DNA of 6,241 bases from JALNYB01 sp023230065 (GTDB lineage: Archaea > Thermoplasmatota > Thermoplasmata > Methanomassiliicoccales > Methanomethylophilaceae): contig JAVESW010000079.1 of NCBI GenBank assembly GCA_034006405.1, positions 1 to 6,241 of the forward strand, given 5' to 3'. Below, in pieces: positions 1-5,118 of this stretch. The number at the start of each line of letters is the position of its first letter. The stretch's first letter is position 1. Made by a program: the position numbers and the translations under genes. The notes beneath the pieces were generated by a model. It worked only from the letters and a program-made list of their open reading frames with translations, was not told the origin of the DNA and did not search any database.

Positions 1-51
1 TTAGAGCCTTTCGAAAACGCACATGCGATGATCATCTTCAAGAGGCCCTGA
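1..51 (+). CDS. flpA: C-terminal end of a probable fibrillarin-like rRNA/tRNA 2'-O-methyltransferase (partial)
   Basis: An open frame enters from the left edge and ends at a TGA at 49-51, giving 16 residues that read LEPFENAHAMIIFKRP. This resembles the conserved tail of fibrillarins, where a strand of the form LEP(F/Y)E..HA(M/V) closes the methyltransferase fold. Archaeal FlpA works with Nop5, L7Ae and C/D guide RNAs to 2'-O-methylate rRNA and tRNA. Only one nucleotide separates its stop from the Nudix start, so the two are probably co-transcribed. The identification rests on a very short tail recalled from the family, so another methyltransferase is possible. That a real gene ends here is more certain than its name. 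Confidence 0.6.
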   Translation, partial: LEPFENAHAMIIFKRP

Positions 52-52
52 A

Positions 53-409
53 ATGACCGAAAAAAGAACAGCTTATTCTGTCGCGTGCCTTAACGGAAAA
101 TTCCTGATGGTATTCAATCCAAAAAGAAACGGATGGGAGATGCCTGGCGGTCACGTTGAAGAAGGAGAAACATCAAAACAGGCTGCGATCAGAGAATTCA
201 TGGAAGAATCCGGGTATGAGATAGATATCAAGGGCTATCGCGATCTCGGATACTGCGATGTGTTCGCAGCGGTCCTTTTGAAAAAGACCTCCGACATATG
301 CGAGATGACGTCCGAACTCTTCTCGAATATACCTGATAAATTATCATTCAGTCGCGAAGAATACGAAGACGTCATACCTTGGGCACTGTCCGTCATCTCA
401 AGATCGTAA
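53..409 (+). CDS. Nudix hydrolase
   Basis: This 118-residue protein is the size of a minimal single-domain Nudix hydrolase. The full Nudix signature GX5EX7REUXEEXGU is intact: G33, E39, R47-E48-F49, E51-E52 and G54-Y55. The E51-E52 pair provides the usual Mg2+ ligands. The preceding WEMPGG (residues 28-33) is typical of family members that act on nucleoside diphosphate derivatives. The family cleaves X-linked nucleoside diphosphates. The substrate cannot be read from the sequence, and a damaged-nucleotide or NDP-sugar role are both open. There is no signal peptide or membrane segment, so it is cytoplasmic. The ATG is preceded by GAGG at 42-45 with 7-nt spacing and lies one nucleotide after the upstream stop, which supports this start and translational coupling. 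A T tract follows shortly after the stop. Confidence 0.9.
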   Translation: MTEKRTAYSVACLNGKFLMVFNPKRNGWEMPGGHVEEGETSKQAAIREFMEESGYEIDIKGYRDLGYCDVFAAVLLKKTSDICEMTSELFSNIPDKLSFSREEYEDVIPWALSVISRS

Positions 410-499
410 ATATAATGTTTTTAAAGGTCAATGTTTTAATAGTCGTTTCTATTAAAGTGATTAAGCCTCGCCGCCTATATATGATCGGAGAATCAAAAT
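410..499 (+). promoter_or_regulatory. Intergenic promoter region and ribosome binding site of rps15
   Basis: This 90-nt AT-rich gap holds a T5 tract at 418-422 and a T4 tract at 433-436, suitable as a poly-U terminator for the flpA-Nudix transcript. An archaeal TATA-like CTATTAAA at 449-456 would place transcription start near 478 and leave a leader of about 20 nt. A second TATA-like run (TTTTTAAA, 418-425) is an alternative. The ribosome binding site GGAG at 487-490 lies 9 nt before the rps15 ATG. The SD is clear; the TATA assignment and the terminator role are inferences from position and composition. Confidence 0.45.
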
Positions 500-955
500 A
501 TGGCTAGAATGCACACAAGAAGAAAGGGCAAATCGTGTTCGAAACGCCCCATGATATCTGAGAACCCTACATGGGTACCTCTTAACGCCACCGAAATAGA
601 GGATCTTATTGTAAAGTTCGCAAAGGATGGAACCATTTCCGCCAAGATCGGACTTATTCTCAGAGATCAGTACGGAGTCCCTAACGTTAAACTCGCATGT
701 GGAAAGACCGTGACTGAGATCATGAATGAAAAAGAAGTCGCATCTGCACTTCCTGAAGACCTGTCAAGCTTAATGAGACGCGCAATTTCACTTAGTGTTC
801 ACGTTAAAGAACACCATGGAGATGTCGCAAACAAGAGAGGTCTTAACATGATCGAAGCAAAGATCAGAAGACTAGAGCGCTATTACAAAAAGAATGGCGT
901 TATACCCGCAACCTGGAAGTATTCTCTCAGCAACGCGGAACTCATGCTTAAGTGA
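500..955 (+). CDS. rps15: 30S ribosomal protein S15 (uS15, archaeal type)
   Basis: This 151-residue basic protein has the archaeal/eukaryotic uS15 architecture. The N-terminus MARMHTRRKGKS is the family signature. An extension containing the conserved GLILRDQYGVP (51-61) precedes the S15 core. The core has the H..H..D..NKRGL region (101-115) and the basic helix IRRLERYYKKNG (122-133) that contacts the central domain of 16S rRNA. Bacterial S15 is about 89 residues and lacks the N-terminal part, so this supports an archaeal host. uS15 is a primary binder in assembly of the small-subunit platform. The start has an SD (GGAG, 9-nt spacing). The DHH nuclease gene follows after 12 nt, an order seen in many archaea, so the two probably form an operon. 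Confidence 0.98.
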   Translation: MARMHTRRKGKSCSKRPMISENPTWVPLNATEIEDLIVKFAKDGTISAKIGLILRDQYGVPNVKLACGKTVTEIMNEKEVASALPEDLSSLMRRAISLSVHVKEHHGDVANKRGLNMIEAKIRRLERYYKKNGVIPATWKYSLSNAELMLK

Positions 956-967
956 GATGGTGTTCTA

Positions 968-2317
968 ATGGACGACAACGTCCTACCTTCAAAACTTCTT
1001 ATACATTTATCACAAGCTGCGGAAATTGTCCGCAGCCATGATTTTATTCAGGTATTTTCACATTATGATGCCGACGGTATATCGGCCGCAGCGATCATCG
1101 CTCAGACGCTTGCCCGTGAAGGTAAAGAATTCAGAGTCACTATTTTCCCTACTCTGGACGATAAATACATGGAGATCATCAAAAATACCGATGCAGAATG
1201 CATTGTCATCACAGATCTCGGAGCCTCTTACATCAAACAATTCGATGAGATGACCTGTGACGTTGTTGTACTCGATCATCATACTGTCGGCGACAAGGCA
1301 AAAAGGATCTGCTATGCCAATCCCCACCTTTACGGAATCGATGGAATGACCTCCGGATGCGGCGCAACGATGTCATTCCTTTTCGCCGTACAGATGAATG
1401 AGAAGAATTGGGACCTTGTTCAGGTCGCAATGGCCGGAATAGCGGGAGACAGACAACACATAAACGGACTGCTGGGGCTCAACACATATCTCCTCGATGA
1501 GGGAATTAAAAGAGGCTTCATCGAAGTGATGACGGGTTCACTGATCCCGTTGGGACAGCTTACTTCAGAATTGTTCCTGACAACCGACCCGTACATCAGA
1601 GGCATAAGCGGAAATGTTGACGGTGTCGCCAAATTACTTGACGACGCACACATCAGCCGTGAAAAATATTTTACTAATCTCACAGACGACGAGAAAAGAA
1701 GACTTTCCTCGATGATAACTGTGAAACTCACACAGCAAGGCGTTTGCGCTCAAACGATGTTCGAAGTCTCACGCACAAGATATTATCTCCCTCAATGGAA
1801 GATGGATGCGGAACTGTTCGCATCATTGCTTAACGGATGCGGACGCTTGGGACTTGCGGGCGTCGGGATAGGTGCCGGAATGGGAGACAACACATGTCTT
1901 TCCCAAGCAAGGGAACTTGAGGCGAAATCAAGAAGACAGACCATAGACGGTGTTTTAGAACTCGATGCAAAGGGACTTACCTCCATGGAACATATTCAAT
2001 GGTTCGACAGTTCAACCTCTGGATTTACCGGCATTCTATGCGGAGTTGCAATGCAGTTCATAGGGGATCCTATGAAACCAACCATTGGAATAAACACGTC
2101 GGAAGAAATGGCAAAGATCTCATCAAGAGGAATGTGGATACAACTCGATAAGGGTGTGGATCTTTCAATCGCTTTGAAAGAATCCTGCGCATCTGTCGGC
2201 GGATCCGGTGGAGGACACAGAATCGCAAGTGGCGGTTCGTGTGCTTCTGAGAAAAGAGACGAATTCCTAACCAATTTAGATAAGATAATAGGCGAACAGC
2301 TCAGTCACGCCAAGTGA
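968..2317 (+). CDS. Archaeal RecJ-like DHH phosphoesterase / exonuclease (RecJ/GAN/Cdc45 superfamily)
   Basis: This 449-residue protein carries all the DHH-family motifs: SHYDADG at 31-37 (motif I, D34 and D36), ITDLG at 81-85 (motif II, D83), VLDHHT at 101-106 (motif III, D103-H104-H105) and GIAGD with D161 (motif IV). These aspartates and histidines bind the two metal ions. The C-terminal DHHA1 substrate-binding domain shows GGSGGGH at 411-417. With the catalytic residues present it should be an active nuclease rather than a degenerate Cdc45. Archaeal relatives include single-strand exonucleases, some bound to GINS in the replicative helicase complex. Which subgroup this is cannot be decided from motifs alone. 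It starts 12 nt after rps15, with a GAGATGGTG stretch (954-962) providing a weak SD. Its 3' end overlaps the convergent kae1 by 17 bp. It is soluble, with no signal peptide. Confidence 0.92.
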   Translation: MDDNVLPSKLLIHLSQAAEIVRSHDFIQVFSHYDADGISAAAIIAQTLAREGKEFRVTIFPTLDDKYMEIIKNTDAECIVITDLGASYIKQFDEMTCDVVVLDHHTVGDKAKRICYANPHLYGIDGMTSGCGATMSFLFAVQMNEKNWDLVQVAMAGIAGDRQHINGLLGLNTYLLDEGIKRGFIEVMTGSLIPLGQLTSELFLTTDPYIRGISGNVDGVAKLLDDAHISREKYFTNLTDDEKRRLSSMITVKLTQQGVCAQTMFEVSRTRYYLPQWKMDAELFASLLNGCGRLGLAGVGIGAGMGDNTCLSQARELEAKSRRQTIDGVLELDAKGLTSMEHIQWFDSSTSGFTGILCGVAMQFIGDPMKPTIGINTSEEMAKISSRGMWIQLDKGVDLSIALKESCASVGGSGGGHRIASGGSCASEKRDEFLTNLDKIIGEQLSHAK

Positions 2318-3284
2318 CCTCAACGTCATCGGTCCTGAACCTCTGCCTTATCAGAGTGTCCTCGATATCCATCCTGACACCTGAATTATACATTATATTG
2401 CCGAGCCATGCTATCATGGCACCATTATCCATACAGAATCTTCTGTCTGGGCAGAACATCTTCGCACCGCGCTCTTCAGCCATGACCTTGATCATCTCTT
2501 TAAGGCGCATGTTCTGCGCTACACCTCCGCCGAGAAGGACCTCGTCCTTGCCTACATGCGCCATCGCACGTTCTGTGACCTCAGCTAACATTCCGAATGC
2601 TGTTTCCTGGATCGAGAATGCAATATCCTCTAAACTACACCCTCTCTTTTTCAATGCCAAAGCTGCCGTCATGATCCCTGAGAAAGAGATGTCCATTCCT
2701 TTTACAGAATACGGAAGTTCAAGGAGCTTGTCTCCTTCTTTTGCAAGTTTCTCGAACACGGGGCCCGCGTAGAAACCGAGGCCAAGATCCCTTCCAAGCT
2801 TGTCAAGCATATTTCCTATTCCGACATCCTGGGTCTCTCCGAATATACGATACCTTTTATCAGAATAAGCAATGATCTGCGTGTTACCACCCGAGGCGTA
2901 GAGCAAACATGGGTCGTGACATCCTGTTGTCGCATTTCCGATCTCGATGTGAGCGATACAATGATTGACGCCTAATATCGGAACATCTAAACGACATGAA
3001 AGTGAACGTGCTGCAGTTGCTGCAACTCTTAAACAGGGGCCCAATCCCGGACCCATTGAAAATGATATGAGATCGACTTCATGCAGAGAGACACCTGCCT
3101 CGTTGCAAGATCTTGTGATTATATCGGCAACAACATCAGCATGATGATTCGCCGCCTCCCTCGGGTGAAGACCTCCTTCTGGAGGTTTGTACATATCTAG
3201 TACATTGGAAAGTACCTTCTTCTCAGAATCAACAATGCCGACACCAAGTGTGTGGGCCGTTCCTTCTATACCGAGAGTTATCAT
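2301..3284 (-). CDS. kae1: tRNA N6-threonylcarbamoyladenosine (t6A) synthase subunit Kae1 (TsaD family), stand-alone
   Basis: Kae1 is the catalytic subunit of the archaeal KEOPS complex. It transfers threonylcarbamoyl from TC-AMP to A37 of tRNAs that read ANN codons. Counting from the chosen Met (327 aa), the ASKHA-fold marks are: GIEGTAHTLGVGI (5-17), GPGLGPCLRV (78-87), the metal-binding HCIAH (H108, H112), YASGGNTQ (129-136), the nucleotide loop GGGVAQN (252-258) and MDNGAMIA with metal ligand D286. I start at 3284 because ITLGIEGTA is the normal N-terminus. An in-frame Met at 3341 would add 19 non-conserved residues. No SD precedes this ATG, suggesting a leaderless transcript. The protein ends at RQRFRTDDVEVTWRD, where Kae1-Bud32 fusions would continue, so any Bud32 kinase must be encoded elsewhere. 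Confidence 0.95.
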   Translation of the reverse strand: MITLGIEGTAHTLGVGIVDSEKKVLSNVLDMYKPPEGGLHPREAANHHADVVADIITRSCNEAGVSLHEVDLISFSMGPGLGPCLRVAATAARSLSCRLDVPILGVNHCIAHIEIGNATTGCHDPCLLYASGGNTQIIAYSDKRYRIFGETQDVGIGNMLDKLGRDLGLGFYAGPVFEKLAKEGDKLLELPYSVKGMDISFSGIMTAALALKKRGCSLEDIAFSIQETAFGMLAEVTERAMAHVGKDEVLLGGGVAQNMRLKEMIKVMAEERGAKMFCPDRRFCMDNGAMIAWLGNIMYNSGVRMDIEDTLIRQRFRTDDVEVTWRD

Positions 3285-3306
3285 TACAAACACGTTATAA
3301 TAAAGA

Positions 3307-3318
3307 TTGATAAAAACT
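3307..3318 (-). promoter_or_regulatory. Candidate TATA box for kae1
   Basis: On the minus strand a TTTTTAT run (3316 down to 3310) is centred about 29 nt before the kae1 ATG. That is the distance expected for a TATA box driving a leaderless or nearly leaderless mRNA, and it agrees with the lack of an SD before that start. A second AT-rich candidate, TTTATTATAA at 3304-3295, is too close to the ATG unless the true start lies downstream. The call is based only on composition and spacing. Confidence 0.4.
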
Positions 3319-3583
3319 ATCGTTCTATCGATTGTCTCCAATCGTTTTCAACTGCCCTTGAATATCATCCTACAAATAAACAAATTAAGAAAAATACAGA
3401 TACTGTGCATATGAACATCCAAAAGCTCATGTCTATCTTGAACGGATTCTTTATTACACATACATCTACAAAGTGTGCCAGTTGTATAGATTGAAACAAT
3501 AATCAATATTTAAAATTCGTTTTTTCCCATAGATTCAATACAGACATTATATTTACATCTCCTGAAATTTTTAGAACGATCGA

Positions 3584-3606
3584 TATGAAATGAATCATAT
3601 TTCATA
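3584..3606. repeat. 8-bp perfect inverted repeat (hairpin or operator-like)
   Basis: TATGAAAT (3584-3591) and ATTTCATA (3599-3606) are exact reverse complements separated by the 7-nt GAATCAT. The element lies about 100 nt upstream of tRNA-Val and 300 nt upstream of kae1, close to neither start. It is AT-rich, so its RNA hairpin would be weak. A protein-binding dyad or chance are both plausible. Confidence 0.45.
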
Positions 3607-3627
3607 AATTTTAAACCATCAAGAAAC

Positions 3628-3683
3628 CTTTATCTACATATTAACGACCGATAGGACCACTTAATTTCAGAAAGATATAATTA
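3628..3683 (+). promoter_or_regulatory. Candidate promoter(s) of tRNA-Val
   Basis: Two archaeal BRE/TATA-like sites precede the tRNA. AGATATAATTA at 3673-3683 is centred about 31 nt before the mature 5' end and would start transcription a few nucleotides upstream of the tRNA. GAAAC followed by CTTTATCTA (TATA part 3628-3636) looks more like a BRE plus TATA box but would leave a 5' leader of about 50 nt. The nearer site is the better fit for a stand-alone tRNA gene. Neither is proven. Confidence 0.45.
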
Positions 3684-3708
3684 CCAAAAGCGAATACGAG
3701 TTAATACT

Positions 3709-3784
3709 GGGCTCGTGGTCTAGGGGTTATGACGCCACCTTGACATGGTGGAGGTCGAGAGTTCAAATCTCTCCGGGCCCACCA
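3709..3784 (+). tRNA. tRNA-Val (anticodon GAC) with encoded 3' CCA
   Basis: The cloverleaf folds completely. GGGCTCG pairs with CGGGCCC in a 7-bp acceptor stem containing one G-U pair. The D arm is GTC/GAC with GG in its loop. The anticodon stem CCACC/GGTGG encloses TTGACAT with anticodon GAC at 3742-3744. The variable loop is the short AGGTC. The T arm GAGAG/CTCTC holds the standard TTCAAAT loop. GAC reads the valine codons GUC and GUU. The body is 73 nt to discriminator A (3781), and CCA follows directly in the DNA (3782-3784), so the 3' end is genome-encoded. There is no intron. The gene stands alone and converges with proBA. Confidence 0.97.
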
Positions 3785-3788
3785 GTAC

Positions 3789-3793
3789 TTTTT
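3789..3793 (+). terminator. Poly-T terminator of tRNA-Val
   Basis: A run of five T begins 4 nt after the encoded CCA. Archaeal RNA polymerase terminates on U tracts without needing a hairpin, so this is a natural end for the tRNA precursor. Another TTTT follows at 3827-3830 as a possible backup. Confidence 0.55.
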
Positions 3794-3824
3794 CACTTCT
3801 ATACACATTTAACCGTTATTCATT

Positions 3825-3839
3825 GATTTTAAAAAAATC
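3825..3839 (-). terminator. Candidate terminator of the proA-proB transcript
   Basis: GATTTT (3825-3830) and AAAATC (3834-3839) form a short inverted repeat around an A-rich centre. Read on the minus strand this gives seven consecutive T (3837-3831) about 160 nt after the proB stop. It is the longest T tract on that strand between proB and the tRNA, so it is the likeliest place for the operon transcript to end before running antisense into the tRNA gene. The two-sided symmetry could let it act on both strands. Confidence 0.4.
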
Positions 3840-3861
3840 TACAAAGACTAACAAATTAGAT

Positions 3862-3874
3862 ACGAATGATTCGT
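3862..3874. repeat. 13-bp palindrome
   Basis: ACGAAT and ATTCGT are perfect reverse complements around a single central G (3868). A smaller pair, CTAA/TTAG at 3848-3851 and 3856-3859, lies just before it. The compact, odd-centred symmetry is more like a dimeric protein site than a stable RNA hairpin. On the plus strand a T-rich stretch follows directly, so a terminator reading is also possible. Confidence 0.45.
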
Positions 3875-3886
3875 TTTCTTTCCCGA

Positions 3887-3921
3887 TAGTCTAAATATTT
3901 GACGGTCAAACCAGTAGACTA
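3887..3921. repeat. 35-bp two-tier dyad-symmetric element downstream of proB
   Basis: Two nested inverted repeats share exactly one centre, G3904. The outer arms TAGTCTA (3887-3893) and TAGACTA (3915-3921) match over 7 of 7 pairs. The inner arms TTTGAC (3898-3903) and GTCAAA (3905-3910) match over 6 of 6. Four unmatched positions lie between the tiers on each side, so 13 of 17 pairs are complementary. As RNA it would form a 7-bp stem, a 4x4 internal loop and a 5-bp stem with a triloop. It lies 75-109 nt beyond the proB stop and about 100 nt past tRNA-Val, with no T tract directly after it on either strand. Its role is unknown: operator, 3'-UTR structure or bidirectional pause site. Confidence 0.7.
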
Positions 3922-3995
3922 ACCGTGTGATTTACAATATTTAGAATCTGATGCCTTTCTCTGAAGATCGACATGAATTCAAATAGCTGACAATA

Positions 3996-5114
3996 TCAGA
4001 AAATGACCATGTTCTCTGTCATGAACACATCGTCATGCGTCTTATAACCCAAGACCTCTTCAATCTTCTCGCTGTGAAGTCCTCTGATCCTGAATATTTC
4101 GTCTGAATTGTAATTGGGTATTCCCTTTGCAATGGTCTTCTCTCCGCATACAATACTCACCACGTCACCTCTGTTGAAAAGACCTTCGACACCTTTGATA
4201 CCTATGGGCAGCAATGATTGATGATTTGAAATGGCCTCTACCGCACCCTCATCGATATCGATGATGCCGTGAGAACAAGCAGACTTTAGCCAGCGTCTCT
4301 TCTTTGTTAACAGATTGTCTGAAACAAAAACAGTTCCGAAATCCTCTCCTCCGACCGTCTTGAGAATGATATCGGAAACATCACTTGAAGCAATGATCAT
4401 CCTGCAACCTGCATCCCGGCAGATTATGGCCGCTTTGATCTTGGTCTTCATGCCGCCTACGCCCACGTTCGTAGTTGGGTCTCCCGCCATATCCATGACC
4501 TCGCGTGATATGCTCTCAACAGTCGGAATGAACTTAGCATCCTCGTAAAGTTTAGGGTTCTTGTCATAAAGCCCGTCCACATCAGAAAGGATCAGAAGAA
4601 GATCTGCATCCGTCCTGCTTGCAATGACAGCAGATAATGTATCATTATCGCCAAACACGGGGCCGATCTCTTTGATGCATACCGCATCATTCTCGTTGAA
4701 AATAGGAACTACCTTGTGTTCCAACAATGAATCGATCGTATTGTTGAGATTCAGAGTGCTTTCTCTATCCGAATAAATATCCATGGTAAGCAGTATCTGA
4801 GCCGTTATGAGCCCATACCTATCGAAACTCTCATTCCATTTCTGCATGAGAATGGACTGACCTACAGAGGCCGCCGCCTGTTTTATCGGTATCTCGTTCG
4901 GCTTCGGTATGACATTCATGGTCTTTAAACCGATACCGATCGCACCGGAAGTGACGATGAGGATCTCTTTTCCTTCATCTTTGAGGGCCTTTACCTGCCT
5001 TGCAACGGAATCCATAAACGAAGTCGATGTGGTGGAGCATCCTTTTGTGATCGATGACGTACCTACCTTTATGACTATCCTGTCGACCTCTCCGAGAAGC
5101 TCCTTTCTGTTCAT
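3996..5114 (-). CDS. proB: Glutamate 5-kinase with C-terminal PUA domain
   Basis: ProB phosphorylates glutamate to gamma-glutamyl phosphate, the first step of proline synthesis, and passes this labile product to ProA. Residues are counted from an in-frame ATG at 5129 that would give 377 aa. The amino-acid-kinase domain shows VIKVGTSS (19-26), TSGAIGIG (60-67), NENDAV (145-150), FGDNDT (159-164), SDVDGLYDKNP (182-192) and GVGGMKTK (223-230). A PUA domain follows (about 287-377), ending in the typical DDVF...NMV. I prefer the second ATG at 5114 (372 aa). It gives the usual short lead-in MNRKELL, sits 4 nt after the proA stop and has a GTGAT SD-like match; the first ATG has no SD and overlaps proA by 11 nt. 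All motifs are intact, so the enzyme should be active. Feedback inhibition by proline is usual for the family. Confidence 0.95.
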   Translation of the reverse strand: MNRKELLGEVDRIVIKVGTSSITKGCSTTSTSFMDSVARQVKALKDEGKEILIVTSGAIGIGLKTMNVIPKPNEIPIKQAAASVGQSILMQKWNESFDRYGLITAQILLTMDIYSDRESTLNLNNTIDSLLEHKVVPIFNENDAVCIKEIGPVFGDNDTLSAVIASRTDADLLLILSDVDGLYDKNPKLYEDAKFIPTVESISREVMDMAGDPTTNVGVGGMKTKIKAAIICRDAGCRMIIASSDVSDIILKTVGGEDFGTVFVSDNLLTKKRRWLKSACSHGIIDIDEGAVEAISNHQSLLPIGIKGVEGLFNRGDVVSIVCGEKTIAKGIPNYNSDEIFRIRGLHSEKIEEVLGYKTHDDVFMTENMVIF

Positions 5115-5118
5115 GTTA

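Larger units (their letters stand above)
3285..3708. other. AT-rich intergenic region between kae1 and tRNA-Val, no confident gene
   Basis: About 420 nt carrying the divergent promoters of kae1 (minus) and tRNA-Val (plus). It holds an 8-bp inverted repeat at 3584-3606, an imperfect copy of a motif that recurs beyond the tRNA (3515-3532), and TATA-like stretches near 3628-3636 and 3673-3683. An 80-codon plus-strand frame (3252-3494) begins inside kae1, lacks an SD and resembles no family I know. A 14-codon minus-strand frame (3547-3503) does have an AGGAG 11 nt upstream but is too short to call. I see no C/D-box or other recognisable RNA. Confidence 0.6.

Noticed and set aside
2314..2772. 152-codon plus-strand frame opposite kae1
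   Set aside because: It is antisense to well-conserved Kae1 coding sequence and shows no recognisable protein features; the other long antisense frames over the nuclease, proB and proA are rejected for the same reason.
3285..3341. N-terminal extension of kae1 to the in-frame Met at 3341
   Set aside because: The 19 added residues are not part of the conserved Kae1 N-terminus, which begins with MITLGIEGT, and they would cover the candidate promoter.
3252..3494. 80-codon plus-strand frame spanning the kae1 start and the intergenic region
   Set aside because: Its first part is antisense to kae1, it has no SD, its composition follows the AT-rich background, and no family resemblance is visible.
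3709..3784. tRNA gene as an integration (att) site of a mobile element
   Set aside because: No repeat of the tRNA 3' half and no integrase gene occur in the window.
3925..3995. C/D-box guide RNA, prompted by CTGATGC and CTGA motifs
   Set aside because: The C box RTGATGA is not matched and no C'/D' pair with suitable spacing is present.
3987..3999. CTGA/TCAG inverted repeat over the proB stop codon
   Set aside because: Only 4 bp long with a 5-nt spacer, well within chance expectation.
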